Assembly: GCA_910584475.1 (NCBI GenBank)
Contig: CAJUBD010000001.1
Coordinates: forward strand, 19,028-83,027
Origin: an uncultured Treponema sp.
Lineage (GTDB): Bacteria; Spirochaetota; Spirochaetia; Treponematales; Treponemataceae
DNA length: 64,000 nucleotides
Reading direction: 5' to 3'
The notes beneath the pieces are model-generated. The model was given only the letters and a program-made list of their open reading frames with translations, had not been told where the DNA came from and made no database searches. Both the position numbers and the translations under genes were made by a program. The first letter of the stretch is position 1; each line of letters begins with the position of its first letter. This document shows, piece by piece, positions 19,217 to 27,509 of this stretch.

Positions 19217-19231
19217 TTTCGGGGGTCAAAG

Positions 19232-20224
19232 TTGAAACGTTTCATTACCGCGAGCATTGTAGCATTTTTATGCATTTTTTCCAATAGCCTTTTCGCGCAA
19301 AATTCTGAAAAATCGGCGCAAAATGCCCAAGACTATTCTGAGGCGGAGGTTTTGATCCGATTTTATGACAGGACAATTTACTATCCCAAAAATGTCGAAG
19401 GCAATCCGATAAACGTCCACATCACGATAAGGAATTCAGGTCCTGAAACGCTGCGCTTCAAGCTTGCGGACGATCGAATGTTCAGCGTGGACTTTTCTGC
19501 GTTCACCGCGCGAAACACGCAACTTGAGCAGACAGACGAAATCGTGGAAAAGCGCACGAAAAGCAGCACCGTTTATTTCCGTGAAATCGCGCTTGAGCCG
19601 GGGGAAGAATATTCGTTCGTGGAAAACGCAAAGGAATACCTCAAATTCGACGAACCTGGCGTGTACTATTTGGAACTGCGCTTTTATCCAGAACTTTACA
19701 AATCAAAATATTTGGATTTAAAGTCAAATCGCTTGATGCTCGAACTGCGCCCCGCTCCCTCGGCGGCATCGTCCGCGATGATTCCTGTGAAGGAAGATAC
19801 GGTGGAAATTCTGCGGCCTCAAGCCATTTCGCCCGACAAAGTCGTGGAGCAGACAATCGTAGCGCGGCAAAAGTCACTTTGGGATCAATTCTTCCTTTAC
19901 ATCGACCTCGAGGCGATGTTCAAGTCCGACCCACAGAGAAACCGCCGCTTCACTTCTGCCTCGGCTGAAGACGTAGAGCAAATGCTCGCTGACTACAAAG
20001 CGGCTTTGATGTCCGACAGAATCGACACGGACATCGTGGCCGTTCCAGAACGCTTCGAGATAAGGCGCACGAACTATTCACAGACTGAAGGAACCGTGAC
20101 GGTCTACGAATGGTTCAAATACCAAAATTTCAGCGAGAAAAAAGAATATGTCTACCATGTGCGTCAGCGCGACGGAATTTGGAGAATCTACCGCTACGAC
20201 GTGAACAATTTGGGAACTGAGTGA
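19232..20224 (+). CDS. Periplasmic protein with BsuPI-like domain
   Basis: 330 residues. A clear signal peptide (ITASIVAFLCIFSNSLFAQ, cut after about residue 22). The first half resembles the BsuPI/intracellular proteinase inhibitor fold: NPINVHITIRNSGPETLRF followed by a beta-rich stretch. The C-terminal 80 residues look like an NTF2-like or SH3-like beta domain ending in RQRDGIWRIYRYD. Start TTG 19232 follows GGGGGTC. It ends one base into the next gene (TGATG), so the two are coupled. Function unknown; I infer an exported binding protein. Confidence 0.65.
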   Translation: MKRFITASIVAFLCIFSNSLFAQNSEKSAQNAQDYSEAEVLIRFYDRTIYYPKNVEGNPINVHITIRNSGPETLRFKLADDRMFSVDFSAFTARNTQLEQTDEIVEKRTKSSTVYFREIALEPGEEYSFVENAKEYLKFDEPGVYYLELRFYPELYKSKYLDLKSNRLMLELRPAPSAASSAMIPVKEDTVEILRPQAISPDKVVEQTIVARQKSLWDQFFLYIDLEAMFKSDPQRNRRFTSASAEDVEQMLADYKAALMSDRIDTDIVAVPERFEIRRTNYSQTEGTVTVYEWFKYQNFSEKKEYVYHVRQRDGIWRIYRYDVNNLGTE

Positions 20225-20622
20225 TGGAGAAAAAGCAGGCGAAATTCTTTTGCGAGAACTGCGGCGCGGAAGTCGCGCAAAACGCTCGCTTTTGCAAAAA
20301 ATGCGGGCGTTTCTTTTCTTCGGTGCGATGCCCTGTCTGCGGAAAGACAGGCTCGTCCAACGCATTCTTGAACGGCTGCCCTTCTTGCGGATATGCCGGA
20401 AAGGACAAGGGCGGAATCACAAGTTTTGACACGATTGAACAGGCTAGGAACGCCGCCGACAAAAAAGGTCATTTTTTCCTGCACAAAAGGCATTCTTCCC
20501 CGGATGCATCCCTCCGAGGAAAATTTTCAGGCGATGGAAGCCTTCCGATTTGGATTTATGCCGTCACGCTTTGCGCCTTGCTCGGAATCATTGTCGGGCT
20601 TATGAAATGCGTTTTGAATTGA
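20224..20622 (+). CDS. Zinc-ribbon membrane protein
   Basis: 132 residues. Two zinc-ribbon modules, FCENCGAEV...FCKKCGRFF and VRCPVCGKTG...GCPSCGYAG, then a polar linker and a single C-terminal transmembrane helix (about 110-130). The layout, zinc ribbon plus tail anchor, suggests a cytosolic metal-binding head held at the inner membrane. No further family recognised. Translationally coupled to the periplasmic protein upstream. Confidence 0.7.
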   Translation: MEKKQAKFFCENCGAEVAQNARFCKKCGRFFSSVRCPVCGKTGSSNAFLNGCPSCGYAGKDKGGITSFDTIEQARNAADKKGHFFLHKRHSSPDASLRGKFSGDGSLPIWIYAVTLCALLGIIVGLMKCVLN

Positions 20623-20722
20623 CACGTAACTTTGTGTTGCGCACAGAACCTTGGACAGACACACCTCGCTTCCGCCAATGACGCCCCTCTCCACGCAACC
20701 TTGCATTACAAAGAATTAACCT

Positions 20723-20806
20723 TACCCGAAGAGAGACTTGAACTCTCATAGGATTGCTCCCACTAGGACCTGAACCTAGCGCGTCTACCAATTCCGCCAT
20801 CCGGGC
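20723..20806 (-). tRNA. tRNA-Leu (anticodon CAG)
   Basis: Reads on the minus strand as acceptor GCCCGGA, D-arm GCGGAATTGGTAGACGC, anticodon stem CTAGG/CCTAG with loop TTCAGGT giving CAG, a long variable arm (class II) and T-arm AGAGTTCAAGTCTCT. The 3' CCA is not encoded. The roughly 100 bases on its 3' side (20623-20722) hold no gene I can support. Confidence 0.95.
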
Positions 20807-20820
20807 ATTTCCATGAAATA

Positions 20821-20849
20821 ATTCTATCAAAAATTGCGATTTTGGTCAA
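20821..20849 (-). promoter_or_regulatory. Promoter of tRNA-Leu
   Basis: On the minus strand TTGACC (20849-20844), 17-base spacer, TAGAAT (20826-20821), with TG one base before the -10. It ends 14 bases before the mature tRNA. Confidence 0.75.
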
Positions 20850-20889
20850 GCGTTTTTTTGAATTGCATAAGCCAAACATTCGCCAAAAT

Positions 20890-21720
20890 TTAGGAATACG
20901 GTATCATCTCAAACTTGAATTTTTTCCGCGAAAGCATGTCTGGAAATTCAAGTCCAATCGCAAAAAATCGCATTTCGGATTTTTCGCCGCTCGAACGAAA
21001 ATCATAGTTGTAAAGCGCGTCTCCGACGACTGGAAATCCCAGCCACGCCAAATGGCATCGCACTTGGTGGCGAAAACCTTTTGAAATCTCGCATTTTATT
21101 TGCGCGGAATCTTTATCGCAATATGAAAATTCAACTTGCGTGGAATAGAGGTTTTTCACGCCGATTTTTTTTATCGCAAATTTCGAGCCGCCGTCAAGCA
21201 CAGGGCGCACTTCCCTTCTTCCTTCGCCATAAAACCTAAAGTACGAGGAAATCACTTGCGATTGATTTTTTGTGGATTGCGATTGCGCGCGCACAAAATG
21301 GTTTTGCGATTGGGAATAATCCTTGTCGCAAGCTCCCTCGCCTACCTTATCGCAAATTTCAGGCAAGTCTGGAAACCCCTTGAGTTTTTCCGCGTTTTTT
21401 TTATCGCAAGCGCATTCGGCGAAATATGTCTTTACAAAGTCGCCACGTTCTTGCGATAAAATGATATGGTCGTAGAATTCCTGGGAAGTCGCAATCAAGA
21501 GCAACCCGCGCGTCGGCGTGTCGATTCTGTGCAAAAGCCCGCATTCGATTTTCTTCTTTCCTTTGACATTTTTTATCTGCGGAAAAAGCGTTTCGGCTTC
21601 AAAAAGCGCGTTTCGCTCGTCGCCCTCAAAAAGCGGCGCGCTCGGCATTCCAGAAAGCTTTTCCAAAATTACGAAAGGCTCAAGCGAATTCGGCTCGTGA
21701 ATGATTTTTATATTCTCCAT
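20890..21720 (-). CDS. RluA-family pseudouridine synthase
   Basis: 276 residues. Catalytic-site segment GLLHRIDTPTRGLLLIA has the conserved Asp, and the C-terminal GFRHQVRCHLAWLGFPVVGD segment is the family signature. It would convert uridine to pseudouridine in rRNA or tRNA; the exact target is not readable. There is no S4 domain. ATG 21720 follows AAGGAA. The middle (about 125-165) is a low-complexity insert rich in Ser, Gln, Cys, Asp and Lys, where several copies of the TTTTATCGCAA motif encode CDK or LSQ-like tripeptides. Last gene of the alr operon. Confidence 0.85.
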   Translation of the reverse strand: MENIKIIHEPNSLEPFVILEKLSGMPSAPLFEGDERNALFEAETLFPQIKNVKGKKKIECGLLHRIDTPTRGLLLIATSQEFYDHIILSQERGDFVKTYFAECACDKKNAEKLKGFPDLPEICDKVGEGACDKDYSQSQNHFVRAQSQSTKNQSQVISSYFRFYGEGRREVRPVLDGGSKFAIKKIGVKNLYSTQVEFSYCDKDSAQIKCEISKGFRHQVRCHLAWLGFPVVGDALYNYDFRSSGEKSEMRFFAIGLEFPDMLSRKKFKFEMIPYS

Positions 21721-21848
21721 GAAATTTTCCTTGCGATAAAATTCATTTTTCAGTATACGAAAAAAAAACATTGGTCTGCGTAGCGAGCCTAGAAACACTC
21801 TGCAATTGAATACTTTTTCATACAATTATGCGACAAAACATCACAAAT

Positions 21849-22913
21849 TCATATATTTTCGAGATTGTCTTCTTTGGCTTTTATTCCTTTTGAACGGTAT
21901 GCGCGAGGATATTTTTCACGCAAAAGCGCAATCATTTTTTTAAAGCGTTCGGGAACGGCGGCCTTGAATGTCGTAAGGTCCTTTTCTCCAGGCAAACGAA
22001 TTTTCAAAATGCGCGAATGAAGCATCATCGTCGCGTCGGGGAAAAGACTGTCCTTTTTCGAATAAATCGGATCGCCCAAAACTGGGCATCCCAAATACTT
22101 CATGTGAACGCGGATTTGGTGCGTGCGCCCTGTCAAAAGTTTCGCGCGAATCAAAGTGTAGTTAGAATAAATGGCGACGACATGATAGAGTGTCACCGCC
22201 CTTTTTCCGCACGGCAGGTTTCGCCGCTCGAAGCGCACCGCGTCTTCCCCGAAACGCAAATTTTTCGCCGCGCTTTCATCGATGGCTTTAAAACGCTTTC
22301 TGTCCGCGCCGTCTCGCACGATAAGGGTGTCGATTATGCCGTCGCGTTTTGGCGGGCAACCGCGCACAATCAAAATGTATTCTTTTTGCGCATTGCGCTT
22401 TTTGAATTCCTGCGATAAATGATTTTCCGCGTCACGATGCTTCGCGGTGATTATCACTCCGCTCGTGTCCTTGTCGAGGCGGTGCACGATTCCAGGGCGG
22501 CGGAGGGCGAGGATTTCCTGCGCGCTTCCTTCTTTCACTTGCTCGATCGCGCCCATGCCGAAATGGAAAAGCAATGCGTTTACCAAAGTCCCGCTCCAGT
22601 TTCCTGCCGCAGGATGGGTTACCATTCCCTGCTCTTTGTTTACCACGCAAACGTCGTCGTTTTCAAAAATTATCTTGAGCGGAATGTTTTCCGGCTCTAT
22701 GTTGTCGGGAATGTTGTCTTCCCATTGAATGTCGATTTGGTCGCCCGCGCGGATTTTTCCAGAAAGCTTGGATTTGTTCCCGTTCACGAGAATTTCATGG
22801 ATTCCGCTTTTCAATTTCGAGCGGTTGAACCCGTTTGGAAGGGAGGCGATGTATTTGTCGATTCGTTCCGAGCCTTGAAAATCGTCTGGAACTTTTTGGC
22901 TAAAAAACGGCAC
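21849..22913 (-). CDS. rluD: Pseudouridine synthase RluD-like with S4 domain
   Basis: 354 residues. N-terminal S4 RNA-binding domain (ERIDKYIASLPNGFNRSKLK), catalytic motif VHRLDKDTSGVIITAK with Asp about 146, and the later LLTGRTHQIRVHMKYLGCPV block. The closest match is RluD, which modifies the 23S rRNA decoding-region helix; RluC-like specificity is possible. GTG 22913 lies within the end of the preceding membrane-protein gene (14-base overlap), with GGAA upstream. The C-terminal tail is basic. Confidence 0.88.
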   Translation of the reverse strand: MPFFSQKVPDDFQGSERIDKYIASLPNGFNRSKLKSGIHEILVNGNKSKLSGKIRAGDQIDIQWEDNIPDNIEPENIPLKIIFENDDVCVVNKEQGMVTHPAAGNWSGTLVNALLFHFGMGAIEQVKEGSAQEILALRRPGIVHRLDKDTSGVIITAKHRDAENHLSQEFKKRNAQKEYILIVRGCPPKRDGIIDTLIVRDGADRKRFKAIDESAAKNLRFGEDAVRFERRNLPCGKRAVTLYHVVAIYSNYTLIRAKLLTGRTHQIRVHMKYLGCPVLGDPIYSKKDSLFPDATMMLHSRILKIRLPGEKDLTTFKAAVPERFKKMIALLREKYPRAYRSKGIKAKEDNLENI

Positions 22914-23403
22914 TTTCCAAATTCCCGAAAATTATTTCAGGATTCCTGTCCTGCAAAATAAAATCGTTTCCGCCTTCAAGCGGGGTTATAGAGATGTTTT
23001 CCATTTGACGAGAATTGTTTTTCTCGGCTTTTTTCCGCTTCACAAGATTGACTATGAAATCCGCCATGCCGACGCCAACGCTTATTCCAAGCGAAGTAAA
23101 AATCAGTCCTAAAGTCTCGCTTTCAGAATAATCGCCGCCGACCGTGGAAAATGGATTTCGCATATAGCTGAAATCAAAATTGTGCGCCCCGACTTGAATC
23201 AGAGAATATCCGAGAGACGTAAGCAAGAGCGTGAAAGGCCAAGATCCGAGCGTTATGATTTCGCCGCGTCGAAGATCCTTGAGCCACTGCGGCGTGACTT
23301 TCGTGTCGTAAGGCTCTGCGCCTTCCACTGTGAAATCATCGGCGCAAACCGGAAAGAGAGAGACGCATGAGACAAGCAGGACGAGCAAAGCGATTTTTTT
23401 CAT
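22900..23403 (-). CDS. Hypothetical exported membrane protein
   Basis: 167 residues. Signal peptide at about 1-21 (ALLVLLVSCVSLFPVCA), two hydrophobic segments at about 50-75 and 100-125, and a polar C-terminus. I do not recognise a family; the size and layout are reminiscent of small spirochaete envelope proteins. Its ATG overlaps the yggS stop (ATGA) and its end overlaps rluD, so it is firmly inside the operon. Confidence 0.6.
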   Translation of the reverse strand: MKKIALLVLLVSCVSLFPVCADDFTVEGAEPYDTKVTPQWLKDLRRGEIITLGSWPFTLLLTSLGYSLIQVGAHNFDFSYMRNPFSTVGGDYSESETLGLIFTSLGISVGVGMADFIVNLVKRKKAEKNNSRQMENISITPLEGGNDFILQDRNPEIIFGNLESAVF

Positions 23404-24101
23404 TTGATTTCCCTAGCGCCGAAAATCGCAGTTCCGATTCTTACCATCGTCGACCCTTCTTCTATCGCAATTTTAAAGTCGCCGCTCATTCCCATGGAAA
23501 GTTCGCGCAAGTCGAATCGCGGAAATTCGCCTTGAAGAGAATCCCGAAGCGCGCGGAGTTTTTTGAACGAGGCGCGGATTGCGCTCTCGTCTTCGGTGAA
23601 AGGGGCCATCGTCATAAAGCCGCTTGGTTTTATATGCGGATATTTTCCGTCTGCAAAATTCTTGAGCGAGGCGCGGATTTCCTCTTCGCTTTCAAATCCC
23701 GACTTCGACTCTTCGCCGGTGTGATATTCGAAAAGGATTTTGATTTTTTTTTCGATTTTGGCGCAACGCTTTTCTATTTCGTCCAAAAGTTCGATGCGGT
23801 CAACGCTTTCGATGCAAGTCGCGATGCGAACGGCTTCTTTTACTTTGTTCCGCTGGAGTTGCCCGATTATGTGAAGTTGCGCGTCCGGAAATTGTTTTGA
23901 GACTTCGTCAAATTTTCGAGAGGCCTCCTGAACGCGGTTTTCGCCGAAAAGAATTTGCCCCGCCCTAGCCGCTTCGAGCACGGCGGAAGCAGGATGAAAT
24001 TTGCTCACGGCTACAAGCTTTACTTTATCAAGTCGTCCGCATTTTTTTGAAATTGAGTCTATTTCGTTTTTTATTTCCGCAAGGTTTTCTTTTACGCCCA
24101 T
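23400..24101 (-). CDS. PLP homeostasis protein YggS/PLPBP
   Basis: 233 residues of the alanine-racemase-like N-terminal barrel without a second domain. PLP lysine about 34 in VAVSKFHPAS, ILFGENRVQEA, HIIGQLQRNKVK and the ending LSMGMSGDFKIAIEEGSTMVRIG are all family hallmarks. It buffers pyridoxal phosphate and affects amino-acid metabolism. It lies five bases after rsmA and two genes from alr, another PLP enzyme. Confidence 0.93.
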   Translation of the reverse strand: MGVKENLAEIKNEIDSISKKCGRLDKVKLVAVSKFHPASAVLEAARAGQILFGENRVQEASRKFDEVSKQFPDAQLHIIGQLQRNKVKEAVRIATCIESVDRIELLDEIEKRCAKIEKKIKILFEYHTGEESKSGFESEEEIRASLKNFADGKYPHIKPSGFMTMAPFTEDESAIRASFKKLRALRDSLQGEFPRFDLRELSMGMSGDFKIAIEEGSTMVRIGTAIFGAREIK

Positions 24102-24105
24102 AAAA

Positions 24106-24975
24106 TTAGATTATAGCATCATTGGCGAAGTCTGACAAGTGCAATAGTTCTTCTACGCAAAGTTCTTCCGCTCGCGCGCTTTCCTTTATTTTCGCGGCTC
24201 GAAGAATTTCTTCCACATCGCCTGTAAAATTGTAAGAGCGAAGGAAGGCTTGCAAATTGTTTTTTACCGTCTTTCGGCGGCTTAAAAAAAGCGCGCGCTG
24301 CATTTTCACGAAAAAGTCAGGATTCTCACAGCGCGGAAATTCCACCTTTTTTATGAACAAAACTGAACGCGAATCCACGTTCGGGCGCGGCCAAAAATTC
24401 GCTCTTCCCAAGTCGCAAATCGTCTTCACATCGTAAGCCCATTGGCACAAAACCGAAAACGACGAATAGTCTTTTTCGGAAGGCTTCGCGCTCATTCTTT
24501 GCGCCACTTCCTTTTGCACCGTGAACGCGCATCTCTCAAAGCGCGCGCCGCGCTCGATTGTCTGAGCGATGAAAGCGGCGGCGATATTGTATGGCAAATT
24601 TCCGAAAAGGAATTGAGGAGCGCATTTTTCGTATTCGGAACGCCAGTTTTTCAGGACGTCGCCTTCAAGCAAATTGAAATTGCCTTCGGCAATTTCTTCG
24701 GAAAAAAAATTCTTCAACGCGGAAATGAAACCGCGGTCGATTTCGAACGCCGTGACGTTCGCGCCGCTTTCCAAAAGCTCGCGCGTCATGCAGCCAAGAC
24801 CCGGCCCTACTTCCCATGCACGCGCGCCTTTTTCCATTCCAAGCGCGGCGATGATTTTTTTTCTCGCGCCTTCGTTTATGAGAAAATTCTGTCCGAATTT
24901 TTTTTGCATTCCAAGCCCGTTCATCTCGAGGAATGCCTTGAGCGCGGCAGGCGAATTGTATTCGATTTTTTTCAC
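24106..24975 (-). CDS. rsmA: 16S rRNA dimethyladenosine transferase RsmA
   Basis: 289 residues. SAM-binding EVGPGLGCMTREL, catalytic NLPYNIAAAF, and PRPNVDSRSV before the C-terminal helical domain. It dimethylates two adjacent adenosines near the 3' end of 16S rRNA. I place the start at GTG 24975, which overlaps the alr stop (GTGA) and gives MKKIEYNSP...; a longer frame upstream would run into alr. Confidence 0.93.
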   Translation of the reverse strand: MKKIEYNSPAALKAFLEMNGLGMQKKFGQNFLINEGARKKIIAALGMEKGARAWEVGPGLGCMTRELLESGANVTAFEIDRGFISALKNFFSEEIAEGNFNLLEGDVLKNWRSEYEKCAPQFLFGNLPYNIAAAFIAQTIERGARFERCAFTVQKEVAQRMSAKPSEKDYSSFSVLCQWAYDVKTICDLGRANFWPRPNVDSRSVLFIKKVEFPRCENPDFFVKMQRALFLSRRKTVKNNLQAFLRSYNFTGDVEEILRAAKIKESARAEELCVEELLHLSDFANDAII

Positions 24976-26156
24976 AGATAAACCCGCTTCACTCGCTTCG
25001 AGACGCAAGTCAGTATTTCGTAGGGAATCGTGCCCTGCGCGTCCGCCAAGTCCTGCGCCGTGCAAAGCGCGCCGCTTTCTTCAGGCCCGAAAATCACCGC
25101 GCGGTCGAAGCGCTTTACGTCACTTTTCATGCCGATTTCCGCCATGCATTGATCCATGCAAACGCGTCCGCGCACCGGATATTTTTTTCCGTTTATCGCG
25201 ACTTCGATTCCAGGCGAAGAGCGGCACAAAAGTCCGTCGGCGTAGCCAATCGGCAAAACCGCGATTTTCGTTTCCTTGTCGCTAGTCCAAGTGCATCCGT
25301 AAGAGACGCTCATGCCTTTTGTAAAATGCCGGAGCGCGCTTACGTTCGTGACAAGGGCCATTACGGGCTTTATGTCAAATTTAATTCCTTTTTGCGACAA
25401 ATATTCCGATGTGATTTTTCCCGCGTTATAGCCGTACAAAATTATTCCCGGACGAACCATGTTGAACTGCCATTCAGGACGGTCCAGCAACGCCGCGCTG
25501 CTCGAACAATGAACAATTCCCGCGTCGATTTTTTCAGCGCGAATCGAGTTTATCGCGGCTGAGAATTTTTCAACTTGGCTTTGCGCGAAATCGCGATATT
25601 TTTTTGAAGTTTCGTCCGCGCTCGCAAAGTGCGTGCAAACCCCGCCCAGCGAGATAAATTGCGATGCGGCGATTTTCTTCGCCAAATCTTTCGCATCGCA
25701 AGGAAGGCATCCAATTCTTCCCATTCCAGTGTCCACGGCAAGATGGACGATGAATTTTTCCTGATTTGCGGAAATCGCGCCTTCGGAATTTTTTTCTGAT
25801 TTTGAATTGAAAATTTTTTTCGCCGCTTTTTCAATCAAGTCTATGTATTCGACATCCCCGACGAGCGGCGTGAGATTGTTTTTTACAAGCGCGTCCATTT
25901 CCTCCGCATCGCAAAGGCTCAAGACCAAAATCGGATGCGATATTCCCGCCTCGCGAAGTTCGATTCCCTCGTCCACCGTGGCGACGGAAAGAAATTCCAC
26001 GCCGCATTCAATGACGGTTTTCGCGCACCGCACCGCTCCGTGCCCGTAAGCGTCGGCTTTGACGGCGGCGCAGATTTTCACGCCCGGACGCAAATTGTTT
26101 CTTATCTGCGCGATGTTGTAAGCGAGATTTCCAAGATAGATTTCCGCGATTCTCAT
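24972..26156 (-). CDS. alr: Alanine racemase
   Basis: 394 residues. PLP lysine 33 in KADAYGHG, barrel strands with HLAVDTGMGRIG, RPGIILYG, and the C-terminal domain with catalytic Tyr in SVSYGCTW and GRVCMDQCM. Supplies D-alanine for peptidoglycan. ATG 26156 has no ribosome binding site; a TTGCAC-17-TATCAT promoter ends only 7 bases upstream, so the message may be leaderless. Some low-complexity Lys/Ser sequence is inserted at about 108-125. It heads the six-gene minus operon. Confidence 0.93.
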   Translation of the reverse strand: MRIAEIYLGNLAYNIAQIRNNLRPGVKICAAVKADAYGHGAVRCAKTVIECGVEFLSVATVDEGIELREAGISHPILVLSLCDAEEMDALVKNNLTPLVGDVEYIDLIEKAAKKIFNSKSEKNSEGAISANQEKFIVHLAVDTGMGRIGCLPCDAKDLAKKIAASQFISLGGVCTHFASADETSKKYRDFAQSQVEKFSAAINSIRAEKIDAGIVHCSSSAALLDRPEWQFNMVRPGIILYGYNAGKITSEYLSQKGIKFDIKPVMALVTNVSALRHFTKGMSVSYGCTWTSDKETKIAVLPIGYADGLLCRSSPGIEVAINGKKYPVRGRVCMDQCMAEIGMKSDVKRFDRAVIFGPEESGALCTAQDLADAQGTIPYEILTCVSKRVKRVYL

Positions 26157-26163
26157 AAGGCAA

Positions 26164-26192
26164 ATGATACAACTTTTTTCCGCTTTGTGCAA
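26164..26192 (-). promoter_or_regulatory. Promoter of the alr operon
   Basis: Minus strand TTGCAC (26192-26187), 17-base spacer, TATCAT (26169-26164). The distance from the -10 to the alr ATG is only 7 bases, so transcription would start at or next to the A of ATG. Confidence 0.6.
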
Positions 26193-26249
26193 GTTAAAGG
26201 GAACAGGACAAATCTTTCAAACAAAGCGAAAAACTCGACTTTAATTTCA

Positions 26250-26461
26250 AAACATTTATCGCCGTCCGACTTCGATGCCAATTGCCGAGGGCATCTATCA
26301 TCGTTGCCGACGGTAATGGCGTTCGTTGTCTTTCGGCGAGTATGCCAATTACCGCCGACATTTGCCTTCATAGTCTTTCGACAATTGTCGTCATTGCCGA
26401 CGGAATTTATCGTTGTTGCGGGCGGCTTTGATGCTCGTCATCGACGGTAAAGAGCATCAAA
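26250..26461. repeat. Degenerate GCCGACGG-containing repeats and hairpin
   Basis: The 324-base gap between alr and the ion-channel gene holds several diverged copies of a GTTGCCGACGGTAAT-like unit in both orientations, for example near 26303, 26352, 26394 and 26440. It ends in a perfect 10-bp stem, TTTGATGCTC (26427-26436) with GAGCATCAAA (26452-26461), just past the channel gene stop. The hairpin could end the minus operon although no T-run follows. Confidence 0.55.
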
Positions 26462-26480
26462 GCGAATTTAACGGCGGGTT

Positions 26481-27452
26481 TTATCTCAAAACCAAAAGCA
26501 TGGCGTTGAGGAGCATATACGCCACAGCAATTGCCAGAGCCGCGAGTCTGTCGATTTTCATGCTTTGTCGCAAGGATTTCTCATTTCCTGTCGCGCGCAT
26601 TCCGTCGGTCTTTATGATGACGAACAAAATCGCCAATATGACCGCCAACGAAGCCGTGTGTATTGAGTCCAAAAGCGTAAGCGCGGTAGTAGAAGGAACG
26701 GCGGCTTCCACTACATATTTGTTGCTCATCACCGCGAACAACGCCGCGCATGGCAGCGAAATCCTCGAGTCCGTATTGGGCTTCATAAAAAACGCGAGGA
26801 CGGAAATCAATATGGATATGTACACGCATGCCGTCAACTTGAAAAATGTTATCCATGGATTCACGCGCCTTATCGTCACTTCCGCGCAAAGCCTCGAATA
26901 TATTCCCGAGCCGCCTTCATCGATTTCGGGATTTCCGAAGTTCGTATTGTAACTCATAGGCGTTTCAGTCAAAGTGAATCCCGATATTTTCCAGCCGTCG
27001 ATGTCAATGATTTCAGATACGCCTGAATTCATGCCGTCGGGCAAAAAGTTCACCTCATCGCGGATGCGGTTGTCCTCGATTTCGATTTTCAGCGTGTTCA
27101 CGTCGAACGGGAAATTCCGCATATTCCATTCGCATTGGAATTTCGCGAGGATTTTCTGCTGCATCCAAAACAACTCTTCTTCCCCCGGCATTTTTACTTT
27201 GTCGGAGGAATATATTCTCAAGTCGCAACTGCTTTCGTGCATAATGTCGAGCGTGCCGTTGAAGTCGGTTTCATCGCCGTCGTATACGCACCAAATCCAA
27301 AAGTCCGCGGAAAAGGTGCTGTCAACTTGGTCGAGGTCGTACAAGTCCGTGATGAAGATTCCCGTCCTGTAGTCGCGGGCAAATGCGGCGGAACACAGCG
27401 CAAGAAACAGAGCCGCAGATACGGCAAGCACTTTTTTGTATTTCGTTTCCAT
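26481..27452 (-). CDS. Pentameric ligand-gated ion channel (Cys-loop family)
   Basis: 323 residues. Signal peptide 1-25. A periplasmic ligand-binding beta-sandwich follows, with TFSADFWIWCVYDG (about 46-59) and the family-defining NFPFDVNTLKIEIED (113-127), whose FPFD matches the conserved Cys-loop turn of the superfamily; the flanking cysteines are absent, as in other prokaryotic members. Four transmembrane helices: M1 about 200-222 after RRVNPW, M2 about 230-250 with SRISLPCAALFAV, M3 about 264-281 and M4 about 303-322. Such channels (GLIC, ELIC, DeCLIC type) open on binding a ligand outside the inner membrane. Ends the island operon, 53 bases after the TIR gene, with its own GAGGAAA. Confidence 0.82.
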   Translation of the reverse strand: METKYKKVLAVSAALFLALCSAAFARDYRTGIFITDLYDLDQVDSTFSADFWIWCVYDGDETDFNGTLDIMHESSCDLRIYSSDKVKMPGEEELFWMQQKILAKFQCEWNMRNFPFDVNTLKIEIEDNRIRDEVNFLPDGMNSGVSEIIDIDGWKISGFTLTETPMSYNTNFGNPEIDEGGSGIYSRLCAEVTIRRVNPWITFFKLTACVYISILISVLAFFMKPNTDSRISLPCAALFAVMSNKYVVEAAVPSTTALTLLDSIHTASLAVILAILFVIIKTDGMRATGNEKSLRQSMKIDRLAALAIAVAYMLLNAMLLVLR

Positions 27453-27491
27453 ATTTTTTTCCTCGAGACTTTTTGTTTTCGTATCTGCGGA

Positions 27492-27509
27492 CTGATTCCT
27501 AGGAATCAG
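27492..27509. promoter_or_regulatory. Perfect 18-bp palindrome at the TIR gene stop
   Basis: CTGATTCCTAGGAATCAG is perfectly self-complementary and contains the stop codon of the TIR gene. It lies 40 bases upstream of the channel gene start. It could be an RNA hairpin that limits read-through or protects the message, or a protein-binding site. On the plus strand it is followed by a T-run, but no plus-strand gene ends here. Confidence 0.5.

Noticed and set aside
20625..20722. Possible SRP-like small RNA beside tRNA-Leu (CGGAAG tetraloop-like segment)
   Set aside because: The conserved bases of SRP domain IV are not present, and I could not make a convincing fold.
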